Source: Prochilodus magdalenae (taxonomy: Eukaryota; Chordata; Actinopteri; Characiformes; Prochilodontidae). From it: DNA of 64,000 bases. Each line of letters begins with the position of its first letter. The first letter of the stretch is position 1. The stretch spans positions 279,501 through 343,500 of the forward strand of contig JAMWET010003070.1 in assembly GCA_024036415.1 (NCBI GenBank). Direction: 5' to 3'. Below are positions 24,278-35,662 of this stretch, piece after piece. The position numbers were made by a program, and so were the translations under genes. Below the pieces are notes generated by a model. That model did not search any database. It was not told the origin of the DNA and was given only the letters and a program-made list of their open reading frames with translations.

Positions 24278-24309
24278 TTTTTTTATTTATTTATTTATTT
24301 ATTTATTTT
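24278..24309. repeat. (TTTA)n microsatellite
   Basis: TTTATTTATTTATTTATTTA run of about 7 units. Confidence 0.95.
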
Positions 24310-24392
24310 GGTACCTGAAGTTTAAGCTTAGAAAATGATTAAATATTTATACTTAGATTTGATGAATAAGAAAGAAAATTATGATGTGTAAG

Positions 24393-24451
<59 letters not shown>
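24393..24451. repeat. (TA)n microsatellite with one interruption
   Basis: TA dinucleotide run interrupted once by TATG at about 24411-24414. Confidence 0.95.
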
Positions 24452-24456
<5 letters not shown>

Positions 24457-24981
24457 ACATATTTTTGTCAAATATAAATACTGACATGTATACACACATA
24501 TTTCAAGTTTGAACATAAACATATTACATAAGTGGTTGAGTGAGAATAAGGTAATGCATCACCTATGTTCCAGATATTCGCCTCTATACGTATATACAAT
24601 GAATATGTATGTTGTGTGTGTGCGTGTGTGTGCTTGCGTGTGTGTGCGTGTGTGTGAAGTTCTTGGATGACGTGTGTTTCTCTCCTCATTCATCTTCAAA
24701 GCTGTACAGTTGTATTTCTCAGCTATCATGAAATCATTTACAGGCCAGTTTATCATCCAAAACCTCTTCAAAGCCAGCTTCCTAGAACTATTAGAAGCTT
24801 GTAAGAAATTATTTTCATAATAATATCATTTTATATACATATCTTCAAAGAATTTGGCTTTATATGAATGAAATCACTGCTGAAGAGTATATATCTGGAT
24901 TATTCTATCAACTTTGAATTTTTGGACTGCTTTTGCTTTTAGTGACTGTGTATCTTTATAGTTATATATATTTGTTCATAT
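24452..24981. other. No recognised gene; short GT-rich run
   Basis: GTGTGTGTGCGTGTGTGTG-like run at about 24613-24657 in AT-rich sequence. Nothing else supported. Confidence 0.5.
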
Positions 24982-25235
24982 ATATCGTCGCTGTCCAATG
25001 AAAAACATGTATCTCCATTTCTGACCTTTTTCACTTTTATGCCTCATTTGATCACATGACCTGCTGTTTACACTTTGTCTGAATTTCATGATGAATGGAC
25101 CAACAGAAATAGCCCGAAGGTCGCTTGGAAAAAGTCTGGTTCAATTGACTTACATTATAATTAAATTGGGTTTTGGCCTCTCCTGTAAAGTTGCTTTTTT
25201 GGAGATACTTGTTTTTCTTTGGACAGCGACGATAT
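24982..25235. mobile_element. Family A MITE, full length (254 bp)
   Basis: Begins ATATCGTCGCTGTCC and ends GGACAGCGACGATAT, a perfect 15-bp inverted repeat; the similarity continues for about 35 bp (CAATGAAAAACATGTATCTCC against the reverse complement CAAAGAAAAACAAGTATCTCC). The interior has TGATCACATGACCTGCTG, AATGGACCAACAGAAATAGC and GGCCTCTCCTGTAAAGTTGC, all shared in order with 32755-33009. No coding capacity, so it needs a transposase supplied elsewhere; which superfamily is unknown. Confidence 0.88.
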
Positions 25236-26407
25236 ATATTTATTGAACATACTATTTTTGTGACTAATACAACAACCATAACACTGCAGAAACTTGACCA
25301 TGAAGTGTTTCAGTAGTGACTCTTTCAATAGAGATCATTTAAGCTCATTAAGAGTAAAGCTCAAAAACACTTTTCAGTCTAGCCAACACAGCTTTGAACA
25401 GTTGCACATACATAAATCCACTATATTTTTGTTACCCTATAAATCATTATTTTGAAAATATATTTATTTTATTACTGTAACAGTGCATAGGGTAGAAAGA
25501 GATTATATCACAACCCTTGTAAACATCTAAGGTTTGAATACTTTATAGTTTTAATGATGAACTTGTATACATTTAAAGCTCAATGTTTAATAGTCAGTGA
25601 TTAAATTGTATATTGGAAAAATAATTATGTAGACGTGTGTTCTCTGTAGAGGATGTGTTAACTTACATACACAACAAATCATGTCATTTGACACAATGTG
25701 CCCAAACTTTAGCATGTGACTATATGAACTTCAAGGCTAAAAAGCTTTGTGGGAACTAAATTATCATAAAACAAGTTAAATAAAAACACTAAGAAAATGA
25801 GAATAGTAGTCAGCAGTAACCGTAAGTCGACAAACAGGTTCTGCTTAACTTCATATATACTGTACAAAGAGTAGACTGTTTGACCAGGGTCAGTGGGGTA
25901 AGGGTGTTCTCTGCCGCTCTGACAAATTTCATGTCATCCTGATCTGTATGAGAATGCCAAGATGGAATTTGATTGACTTCCCACATCAATGTCTTCACTC
26001 ATTCTCACAGAGACTGCACTCCTGGCCCGTGTTTTACTAATCAGGAGCACTGAAGCATTGCGTCTCAAACATAGGCCACCCTTTGTTCCCATTGTTGGTG
26101 AATAAATACATGTTAAATATTTACTTTACGCCAGAGAGCGATGCAATCTGATGGAGGTTTATGCCCCACCGCTAACCTCCAGCCGCGTACGCTCTCATCA
26201 GCCCAAAGCAAATGAGACAAGCAGCCCGGGTGCTCGTTTTTTCCCTTTTTTCTTTTTTTCTAGTATTTTTTCCTTATGGAGGAAGTGGAGAATTCCTGGA
26301 TAATCCCACCATTCCTTCACTTTCTTTCCATAGCCTACTTGTCTATTTTTCTCAGACCCTAGGACTGGGGTTGCTTGTAGTTTGTGTGTTGGTCTGTTCA
26401 GAACAGC
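25236..26407. other. No recognised gene
   Basis: AT-rich sequence. 26130-26215 is a GC-richer non-repetitive block that might be conserved noncoding DNA. Nothing else supported. Confidence 0.4.
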
Positions 26408-27253
26408 TTTAAAGCGACAGTTACCTCAAACATAGTTGATCAGTCAGGACATGTTTGCACTGAACTTAATGCAACAAGTGATGGGAGTCTATAACTGTGC
26501 GCTAATAACACAACAAACTGCTACTGCAAAAAGCTACTAGCTACATCGATCCAGGTAAAGGAGAACTGTCTTCATGCTTCAGAAAATGCTGTTAAAGTAG
26601 AAATTTGTAAGTGATTTTATTTTAGCTGATACCTGACATGTTACAAAAACTGTGATTTTTTTTCAGGAAAAGTTGTGCATTTGTGTGTGAATATAGTGAC
26701 TACTTTCCTGGCATTATATGCCAAAAGACACATGAACTTCTGTAGAATTATTCCAGTGGAAATTAAATGAATTAAAATAAAAGTAAAATACTGTGTCAGA
26801 CTGGCAGCCTTTCCAGGGTGTTTCCTGCCTACTGCCTAATGAGCACTGGGAAATACTCCCTGCTACACAGAATGATAAGCTCCTTAAAAGATAAAGAAAT
26901 GAATAAATGAATGAATGTAAAATGTTTTAATTTGTGTTAACCAAATGTGCAATTGTGCAAATAAACAATAGGATGGTGTGTAGTCAAATACTGGTGCAGC
27001 CTTCTTGAAGCCCAAGGCTTTTGATTGATGAAGTAGTCTATATGGTGGGAGCCAAATGTTTGATTATTCAGGCATACAGTTTGTAGACTGCTAACAGTTG
27101 GCTAAACGCTTTGCTTGTTAGCAACATTAATCTCATAGCTCCACTACAAGAAAGAAAGAGGCAAACTTTGGAGATGCCTAGGCTGATTATTTACATTTGA
27201 GGTAAACGGGAAAATTGTATAAAGTAGATTATTCACCAAACTGTTGCTTTAAA
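26408..27253. mobile_element. Non-autonomous DNA transposon (~846 bp MITE-like), TTTAAAGC termini
   Basis: The left end TTTAAAGCGACAGTT (26408-26422) and right end AACTGTTGCTTTAAA (27239-27253) are inverted repeats matching at 14 of 15 positions. No transposase is present inside. Terminal style suggests a hAT-like element, but a clean 8-bp target duplication is not visible. A retroelement tail (26790-26918) lies within it and is probably a later insertion. Confidence 0.6.
26790..26918 (+). mobile_element. Retroelement 3' tail inside the MITE
   Basis: GACTGGCAGCCTTTCCAGGG, TGTTTCCTGCCTACTGCC, GATAAGCTCCTTAAAAG and a closing (GAAT)n-like tail AAATGAATAAATGAATGAAT resemble the widespread fish retroelement end that reads GACTGGCGACCTGTCCAGGG and finishes in (GAAT)n. 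It sits entirely within the element at 26408-27253. Confidence 0.55.
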
Positions 27254-27856
27254 TGGCAGCACTTGTGTTTGTTGATGAAAGGAAGGGAAAAGCCCCTGAC
27301 CCTCTCTAAACCACAAATACACACTCACTTCTCTGCTTTCACTTACTTTCTCTAACTTTTATCTCCCTCCCTCGCTCAATCTCTCTCAGTCCATCAGTCT
27401 TTCAGTCTCTGGTTTTTACAGTCTACCAGTAACTCGTTCCTCCTGTATGTGGGAGAGAGTATGTTTCTCTCCTGCTGACACAACAGTGTTTAAAGCCTTG
27501 TCACCACTGTCCTCTCCAGCCTGCTGTAAACATGTCAACACAGCCACTCACCCTCAGATGCTGAGGAGCAAGAGAATAAGTATGTCTGTGTTGTTTGCCG
27601 TGTATGGCTGATTTAACTCCATTTTCTGCTTGTAAATTTTTCTGAAGGTTTCTGAAAGGTCTGTGTAAAAAGCAGCTGATGGATGACCGTCCATCTACTT
27701 TTACTCTGATCAATACAGTCGCCCCAATGTCTATCACACCAGTGTGGCTCCCGGCACTTAACAAAAATGGGCTGGGGAAACACTTTCTATATTAGATTCA
27801 TTTCCTTTTTACTACCGGGCAAATACTGCACTACCAGTTTTCCACAAGTCTGACTT
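27254..27856. other. No recognised gene
   Basis: Mixed sequence with a short pyrimidine-rich stretch near 27330-27420. No supported feature. Confidence 0.45.
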
Positions 27857-28350
27857 AACTTAATGAAACTTAACTCACCTAACCCATCTGTAATCTGACA
27901 AAATACCCTCCGAACCCAACACAAACTTGTCCAAACTCACCTGTTGCCTGAAAAGTCTGTTTGAACCTGACTGTAGCCCAGAAACTCTGAGAAACTCAAA
28001 AGCCAACTGTAGCCTGACAAAATTCTGTCTGAATGCAACTGAACTCTCTTTCAAAACCTAAATGTAGTTCAACAAAATTCTGTGCAAACCTGACTGTAGC
28101 CTGTAACCCAACAAAATTCTTTTCAATCCTGATTATAGCTGACAAAATTCTGTCCAAACTGAATATAGTTCTCTTTAACTTTGCCCAAACTTGACTGCAG
28201 TCCAACAAAATTCTGTCTAAACCCGAATGTATTGTGACAAACTCACAAATCTCTGTAGCTAAATCTAAATTTGACAAAATTCTGTCAAATCTGACTGTAG
28301 TCTGACAAAAGTTTTGTTTAAACTCAACTTTGTTTAAGAGTGTCTGCAGC
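27857..28350 (+). repeat. Degenerate ~32-bp minisatellite, plus orientation
   Basis: Repeated blocks of the type GACAAAATTCTGTCCAAAC followed by CTGACTGTAGCC. The ACAAAATTCT core recurs at about 28013, 28069, 28107, 28139, 28201 and 28271, at spacings near 31, 62 or intermediate values, so units have diverged and gained indels. The 126-codon minus-strand frame (27996-28376) merely translates these repeats (DRILS-like motifs) and is not a gene. A reverse-complement version is at 48064-48350. Confidence 0.8.
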
Positions 28351-29424
28351 TCAACAGAAAATTCCAACCCTACCAACCCACTGGAATAAAACCCACATGC
28401 TAAGTTACAGTGCCAGTAAGTTAGTACATAGCATCACAACAACACTAGTCATCGAATCATAAGCTACTAATCGTTGAATCATAAGGTACTCAAACTAGCT
28501 TGCAGCAGTTGAATTACAACCAAAACTTGTAGACACCCTGTCCTCAGGTCTCCTAAAATCACTCTCACGTATAACAAGGCGTCGTCCGAATACCCACAGT
28601 ATTGTATTTACACATCATCTATGGTGTCTGTGATGTTTTCCTCGCTCAGGAGACTGAAATAGAAATGAGGATGAAGTTCATTCACATTGGTGGAGTCAGA
28701 AAATCTATACACTCTTCCATCGTCCTCCAACTCCCCCGCTCTTCCTTCCCCTCTGCAGACCACACAGAGCTTTCGCCCAGGCCCTGACCCTGTGTGGAAG
28801 GTCACACACACGCGCACACACTGCTACTCTGTACTCCAAATAAAGTCACAGTTCAGCGGCGGACCCAGTCAAAGTGCCCCCTTCTCAGCCGGTTAGCAGC
28901 ATGACAGCAGGAAGTGTGTGTGTGTGTGTGTGTGTGAGTACAGCAAGTGTGAAGGTCAGGCAAGGCTCAGTGCGGGGCATGTTTTCCTTTTGCTGGTGTG
29001 AACAGGACGCAGCTATTTTGCAGCAGTTAGTGGCCTTTTAAACAACACGTCAACACTCCACTTACGGCAGTATGTGTGGATTTATCCATAATATGATAAA
29101 GTATTAATTTTTTTTTTTATACCTGCTTACCAAAGACTGACATATCAGTTAAACCACTAAGTAAGCTGCAGGCTCCATTCCACAGAATACATGCGTATAT
29201 TTAATTTAATAAATTTGAGAATTTAGATGATCAATTCACAGCTGATCATTTTTCAATCATATTAGTCAATGAGGTGCTGCTTAAAGGTGTTGGAGGCTGA
29301 TTGTTCATTAGTGTTTAATTTTTATCGTTTTAGTTTTTATTAGTTAAGTATATAGTCCAGCAAGTTTAGTGCTGCTGAGAGCCACTTATATTTTTGGGAA
29401 TCCAAAAAAGCTGTGTTAAACCAC
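28351..29424. other. No recognised gene
   Basis: Contains a ~24-bp near-tandem duplication at 28447-28495 (CGAATCATAAGCTACTAAT / TTGAATCATAAGGTACTCAA), a (GT)n near 28914-28936, and ordinary AT-rich sequence. Confidence 0.45.
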
Positions 29425-29585
29425 ACAAAAACTGAATGAACCATCTGGCTTCGGTACCATAACCACAGAGCCAATTATGTTATCCTTCAACATCTTTTGG
29501 GCATGTTCTTTGATAATATTCTGCTTTTCGATGGAAGTCTGAAAGGCTGTTCTCATCACAGGGAGTTAAGCTGTGGTGTAATGCA
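29425..29585 (-). pseudogene. Ty3/gypsy-like reverse-transcriptase relic
   Basis: On the minus strand one frame reads EKQNIIKEHAQKML followed shortly by VVMVPKPDG and then S-FCV before a stop. This matches the start of the Ty3/gypsy reverse-transcriptase domain (E...I...ML..GVI...VVLVPKKDG...FCVDYR). Upstream, frame shifts and a stop interrupt the H-I-T-A-P segment. Only about 50 codons survive; LTRs, protease and integrase were not seen. Confidence 0.6.
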
Positions 29586-29819
29586 ATGTTTTACCACCTT
29601 GGTGTATCCCAAACTTTCAGTCCAGACTGTTGACCACTTCGGCAGCAATGGTTAAACCAATTCCAGTTGAGAAATTTGAATGTTCAGTGAGGCCTATACA
29701 AACATGAAAAAAGTCAAGTACAGTCAAATTACAGAACTGTAATAATACATTTTCCAATACCTGCAAAGTGCAGTCTTAGAAAGTGGTTGTATTATCTGCT
29801 TTTCATCATCCAGTTAATC
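29586..29819. other. Spacer between two transposon relics
   Basis: May include more degraded gypsy-type sequence on the minus strand, but no motif is recognisable. Confidence 0.4.
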
Positions 29820-30125
29820 CTAAACACATTCAGTTGTGTTGAGGTTCTGGATTCTGGCATGGTCAGTCCATTGTTCTGAGAACATCAGCAGCTTCTTTGT
29901 TGGATGTGTATGCCTCCTTTTCTCAGTGAGAAACATCCTTTCAGACCTCCACGGCGTTCGTACAGTGGACGTAGGATGGACAGAAACACCTGTGGATGTT
30001 CTCAGATCTGAAACTAGAGTGGAACTGGAGGTTTTTCTCTCCCTTAAAGACGGAAGCTTTAAGTGCTCCATGTGATGGCGGTAGTGTTGGTGGGTCCACC
30101 AGGTCGTTGAGGTGGTTGTTTGCAA
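29820..30125 (-). pseudogene. Tc1/mariner-like transposase relic, internally deleted
   Basis: The minus-strand frame contains SDLRTSTGVSVHPTSTVRT, resembling the RxLRxxTGVxVSxxTVRR segment of the Tc1/mariner DNA-binding region, and then EQWTDHARIQNLN, a decayed form of the WPxxSPDLN block after what must be a large internal deletion. The related copy at 45738-45935 shares CCCATTGTTCTGAGAACA-type sequence and CAGGAGTGGAGCT-type sequence. No DDE catalytic core remains. Confidence 0.6.
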
Positions 30126-31950
30126 TCTGGTTTTCTCTATAGCTTTTAATCATTTTTAGGACTATGACTTTGCCTGTTTTATGCAAGAGGGTTATTTTAT
30201 CTAACCTTCTCAAAAACATCTCCATGCTTTGCACTGAATGGACATTTTGACTGAATAGGAAAAAATACTGTACTTTCTGCACAATAATGAATTTATAAAA
30301 AGCAGTTGAGCCTTAAGGCAAGCACCCAAGAAAACTAAATCAAACACATCCCCAGCGACTAACAAGCAAGCAAAAATTATAAGTCAGCAAATAGTATTGA
30401 TTATCAGAAGTCGTGTCTCCCTAAAATCAGTATCGCCATCAGTGATACTTTTATATCAGTCTTTTATATGTCTTTTTATATCGGAATGATTTGTGTCCAG
30501 AGACACAAGTCATTCACCCCTTCTTTGCTTGACAAAAAGCCTCTATCCTGTCTGCATGACTTGGAAAACATTTCCGATCCACCCCCTGCTCTTAGTTTTT
30601 CATGCACACACTCAGGCACCATGGAGTGAAGGGAAGGATGAGTTACCCTCTATATATATATGCATTGCACCTCTCCCACGACCGGCGAACATAGCTGGGG
30701 ATGCTGTTTGTGCGTGTGCGTGTAGGGTTTAGGCTCAGGGGATCCATCCCTACATCTCCACTGTTGTGGTTGTGGGTACGAGTGGAGAAACAGATTTACC
30801 CAGATGTGTTCCAGATGAGGTTGCACCCAACTCCCCTCAGCCAGAACCCTCTGCTGCTGATCAAAGCGATCAGAGAGTGAAATCAATACTGAGAGACGGA
30901 GGCAGAGACTTCTGCACCTAACGCTGTGAGAGTGTGAAAACCAGTGTCTGGCTTTGCACATTAGATGTTGTAACCTTTGGACCTTTGTGTTCTGTTTACT
31001 CTCCCGCTGCTACCGTGTTACCCCTCTCTCTCTTGCTCATGCTCTCCGTCTCTCTCACTTGCTCTGTCTCTGTTTGCTGTATTTGTTACTGTGGTGATAG
31101 ATGGAGAGATGAAAAGGTGAGCTGTGAGCATTTATGTCTGTGCAATTTGAACCTTTGTAGTCTGTTTTTTGATTCGGCATATGATTCATCATATTCTGCC
31201 CGTCTCTTTATCCGCTCCAACATACTGCAACGTCTGTCTGTCTGTCTGTCTTTTCATCTATTAGTCTTTAAATATCATTAGTTGACCAGTAAAACCTCAA
31301 CCAGACCAGTAAATTCAAATTCTTATTTCTCAAATCTGTGTGTGGTGGAATCTGATCCTATAATATGTCTGTGCAAATTAAAATTAATTAAAAATAAACA
31401 ATACAAAACACAATCACATCATTCTACCAACTTAAACAATGATTTTTAGTGCCCAGTGGAAATGCAAATACGGAATCAAAATAATGATGTTAAAACTGTA
31501 TGTTTTAGCCGCTGTTACTGGTGTAAAAACTGGAGCTCCAGTTTCGGTTTCTATTTCCAAAGTTTTAGCCACAGTGTTAGCTGTAGTTGTGTGTTTGCAA
31601 CTACTTATTTTATATAATTTCTCATTCTCATGTTTAAGTAAATGCTGTGGTTGTATTGTATTTTGTGCAAAGTTGTTTTAATAAAGGTGCGTGTGACATT
31701 TCTTATTGACTTTGACTTAAAACTGAACTTTAGTAGAAAAAAACAGATGTATATTGTATATTGCCACTCAGCCTAAATGTACCTAGATATGTTTTTGATG
31801 TATAAAAGCTAGCCATAAGACACTTGTTGACCAATCTTATAACCAATATTTGTGTTTAGGACACTGGGCGTAACATTTTTTTTTATTAGAAAGTCTATCC
31901 ATTTTTACTGTATGCCCAAACACCTGTTCATCCAGGTATGACTGTCTATG
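30126..31950. other. No recognised gene
   Basis: About 1.8 kb. 31000-31080 is C/T-rich; 31690-31720 has a GACTTTGACTT motif typical of ends of some fish interspersed repeats. Open frames of 80-115 codons here have no recognised domain. Confidence 0.4.
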
Positions 31951-31984
31951 TATCCATCCATCCATCCATCCATCCATCCATCCA
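31951..31984. repeat. (CCAT)n microsatellite
   Basis: ATCCATCCATCCATCCATCC run of about 8 units. Confidence 0.97.
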
Positions 31985-32248
31985 GTTTAAACAACTCTCT
32001 CAATATTTCAGTGTCTCTCTGTTTCTCTTCCTCTCTTTCTTAATGTCCCTCAGCCCTCTCCCTCCTCTTCCTGGTGCCCCTTGTAATTTCCACAGAGAGT
32101 TCCTACCTTGGGGGTTGGGGGGCTTGTCTGTTGTTTTGAAACGTGTCAGTCACATTAGCAGTGTAAAGGAGTCTGTTTGCAGTGTGTGTGTTTGAAGCAC
32201 TGTGTGTACAGGACGGCGGGCTCCGGGACCCTAACCACAGCTCTGCGT

Positions 32249-32253
<5 letters not shown>
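31985..32253. other. No recognised feature
   Basis: Pyrimidine-biased sequence to 32080, then GT- and G-rich sequence before the (GA)n run. Confidence 0.45.

Positions 32254-32315
<62 letters not shown>
32254..32315 (+). repeat. (GA)n microsatellite, about 31 copies
   Basis: Uninterrupted GA run on the + strand, followed by GGGG and a short (CA)n. It gives the Arg-Glu and Leu-Ser open frames seen on the two strands, which are artefacts. Confidence 0.97.
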
Positions 32316-32319
<4 letters not shown>

Positions 32320-32754
32320 TTCGCATCAAACACACACACACACCACCGCATATTCCCCCCAATCTAAATAAATATCACTGTTTCCTCCGCATCAGAGAGA
32401 GAGAGTCTATCGATCACATCTGTTTCTGAGGTTCCCCCCCACCAGACTGTGGCTAAGCTCCAGCTATTTGGCAGCCAGAAACTCCTCTGAACGTTTTCTT
32501 TGCACAATCAGAACGACTTTTACTCACCGCTATTTGCCACGTGCTGGAATTTATCTTGGCCTGTTTTTAATGCTGTCCGCCACAGAGCACAGAAATATAG
32601 GGTAATAACTAATAATAGACAGAACACATTAATATATGAACTACTTCACGATTCACGTTTTTATTTCAAGTAAGCATATTAATTATGAAGTCACCATATT
32701 CTTCTCAGAAACTCATAAAACAAATTGGAATGACTTATCAGCACCCAAAGACAC
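32316..32754. other. No recognised gene; possible conserved block
   Basis: 32445-32600 is non-repetitive (CAGCTATTTGGCAGCC, ATTTGCCACGTGCTGG with an E-box CACGTG) and could be regulatory. Pattern-based only. Confidence 0.3.
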
Positions 32755-33009
32755 ATATCGTTGCTGTCCAAAGAAAAACATGTATCTCAATTTTTGCTGA
32801 ATTTTACTTTTATATCTTATTTGATCACATGAGCTGCTGTCTATACTATGTGGAAATTTCATAAAGAATTTACCAAGAGAAATGGCCCAAAGCTGCTTGG
32901 AAAAACGTCTGGTTCCATTCACTACCATTCAAATCAAATGAGGTTTTTGGCCTCTCCTGTAAAGTTGCGATTTTGGAGATACCTGTTTTTCTTTGGACAG
33001 CGACGATAT
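32755..33009. mobile_element. Family A MITE, full length (255 bp)
   Basis: Begins ATATCGTTGCTGTCC and ends GGACAGCGACGATAT, the same inverted termini as the copy at 24982-25235, with a collinear interior (TGATCACATGAGCTGCTG, AGAGAAATGGCCCAAAGC, GGCCTCTCCTGTAAAGTTGC, GGAGATACCTGTTTTTC). The two copies differ by scattered substitutions, consistent with independent insertions. Confidence 0.88.
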
Positions 33010-33985
33010 GTTACGTGCTTGTTGTCAGCACTTATCAGCACTCAAATGTTTCAGGTGTTTAGTGCTCCTTTTCGTTTGTAAAGGTCTAGTAAAGATAGCG
33101 GTCAAATCATTATTAGGGTAAAGCCTGCTCTTCATAACAAAGAAGACTTGTTGAGGTTAAATTAGTGTCAGCTAAGGGTGCTCCACCCACACGTCTGCAG
33201 TGTGTCTGACATGTACTGCACGTTAATCTGGCCACAGCTGTCAGGACCCTGTCAGCTGCGTTCTGATTGGCTCTATTCTCTGAGTTTAATCTGTCAGACG
33301 AGGATCCTAGTAGCCACCTGCTCTGCTCACTGTGATGAGGATTTTGGAGTGAGAGATGCTGGACTGAAAAAGTTCACACAGTATCAGAGTTAAAACTTAT
33401 TAAAGTGTTTTTATAATTGAAAAGTCAGTAAGTGTAACATCAGATTTTTCGACCTAGGTTTCTTTGACATTGTCAGACTTTCTTTCCACAGACATCCCAA
33501 ATACAGCAATGAGACAGCTGACCAACAGAGGCTTACCACAGGCAGAGTTAATGGACACACTAGCTAGGCTAGCGGGTTGTTATGCTAGCTGTCATTACTT
33601 CAAGAGTCTGGCGGTTCCTTCCTGTTCCTCAATAACAATGTGGGCTTACATTAACTCCCCATCGCTAATACAGATACCGCAGTTACTTGTCAGAACTGGC
33701 TTTGATACCAATGTCGTATGCAACACTATGGTTTGTGGTTGGTTATTTGCATGTCATTCAAATGATCCTCAAAGTAAGCGTTTTTTGGCCACATTAAATA
33801 ACAGAACATGCCAGACTCTGATGTCTTCACATCTAGATTGCAGGGGTAAAGCTAAATATACTGATTAGTACATTTTCATTCCTTTGCAAGAATATTGCTT
33901 AATTAAAAACAATGAGAAAACTAATATAAGACCAAAATGTGTCTCTAAACCTCAAAAGCATTAAATAAAATATAGATCTGCTCTG
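33010..33985. other. No recognised gene
   Basis: Includes a 134-codon + strand frame (33464-33868) with no recognisable domain; the stretch GCTAGCTAGGCTAGCGGG-like sequence near 33560 suggests decayed transposon DNA. Confidence 0.4.
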
Positions 33986-34777
33986 TACACCAGTCAGCCA
34001 TAACATTAAAACTACCTCTTTGTATCTACACTCAATGTCCAGTTTAGCAGCTTCACTTACCATATAGGAGCACTCTGTAGTTCTACAGTTACAGACTGTA
34101 GTCCATCAGTTTCTCTGTATACTGTATTACCCTGCTCCTCAATGGTCAGGACCCCCACAGAGCAGGTATTATGTGGGTGGTGGATCATTTTCAGCACTGC
34201 AGTGACACTGACGTGGTGGTGGTGTGTGAACATGTGTTGTGCTGATGTGAGTGGATTAGACACAGCAGTGCCACTGCTGGACTAAGAATCGTACACCAAC
34301 CAAAACTATCCAGCCAAAAGCGTCCTGTGGGCAGCGTCCTGTGCCCTCTAAGGACTAGAGGATGACCAACACTGCATTGTGTAGCAGCAGATGAACTATC
34401 CTCTCTGACTGTACATCTACAAGGTGGACCAGCAAGGCAGGAGTGTCTGATAGAGTGGACAGTGAGTGGACACAGTGTTTAAACACTTCATCAGCACTGC
34501 TGTGTCTGATCCACTCACACCAGCACAACACACTAACACACCACCAGTACAACAGTGTCACTGCACTGCTGATAATTGATCCACCACCCACATAATACCT
34601 GCTCATGTGGGCGTCCTGACCATTGAAGAGCAGGGTAATAAAGTACACAGAAAAACAGATGAAGTACAGTATGTAACTGTAGAACTACAGAGTGCTCCTA
34701 TACAGTCAGTGGGGCTGTTTCAGTGGACAGTAAGTTTAGCTACAAGGAGGTGGTATATGTTATGGCTGAATGGTGTA
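33986..34777. mobile_element. Long palindromic MITE (~790 bp, near-perfect hairpin)
   Basis: Begins TACACCAGTCAGCCATAACA and ends with the complement-type TATGGCTGAATGGTGTA. The inverted similarity continues inward over most of the element: TAGTTCTACAGTTAC / GTAACTGTAGAACTA, CAATGGTCAGGAC / GTCCTGACCATTG, CAGGTATTATGTGGGTGGTG / CACCACCCACATAATACCTG, GTGTGTTGTGCTG-type sequence on both arms. The flanking TA suggests a TA target duplication. This is a familiar repeat type in otophysan fish. No coding capacity. Confidence 0.85.
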
Positions 34778-35662
34778 TATGCACCTAATGAATTTTTGCT
34801 TTATTTTATTTTGATCATTTGGTTGTAATTTTTTTCATTTTCATACTTAACAATAAAAATTTAACTAAAGTAAAAAAAATATTAGATAAATTGTAAAAAA
34901 AAAGAAAAGAAGTTAATAAAGATGAAGATAGTATGCAGAAATATGAAAAAGTTCCTGGTTAATTGATGCAGTCTATTAATTTTCTAAGTATAAGTATAAT
35001 AACGGTCCACTACAGTAAACACAGTCGGAATGTGGAGAACAGAACAGTTTTCAGAGCTGTACATAGTGATTGCGACAATGGAAAGTTGAGAGAGTGAGAA
35101 CATCTGTATGTGTGGTGTGAAAGAGAGTCACTAGGGACCAGAGGTTTGCAACTGAGTTTAACCTCAGCGAGTTGCCACACTGTTTGTGCCATCTTTAGAA
35201 TTTCTGGGGTAGTGGCAGAGATAAAGGCAGTGCGTGTGTGCTCACTGTGGGGACTGGAATGGTGGCTTTGAGCATTTTGGGTACTATTTCAGCCCCTCCC
35301 GCAGCTGTGGTGTGCTCCAGGCCCTGTGGTATGGTGCTGAAGTTGTTTTGGGGTATGTGGGTGCAGTGTGTGTTTCTGCTGTCTTGCATGGAGAGCCAGT
35401 GGCTGGAATTACTCTCAGCACATTCTTCTCCCACTTCAACCCAGAACAAGGGCAACCATTTACAGTACCTTCAAAACATTAACTAGCTTTAACTAGAGAC
35501 AAATTATACTGTCTGTTTCTTTTTAATGAAGTCAAACTAAAGTTAGAATGGACCTTTGTTATCTTATTAGTAAAACAGAGATTGCCATGGTAAAAGCCAA
35601 GGACAGGTTGATTGGGGCCAAATGTGTATAAACTTAGGTGTTAACGTAGGTGCATCAAGTAA
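34778..35662. other. No recognised gene
   Basis: AT-rich to about 35000, then mixed sequence. Two overlapping ~82-codon frames at 35234-35486 (+) have no recognisable domain. Confidence 0.4.

Noticed and set aside
27996..28376. 126-codon minus-strand frame with repeated DRILS-like motifs
   Set aside because: It is the translation of the degenerate 32-bp minisatellite.
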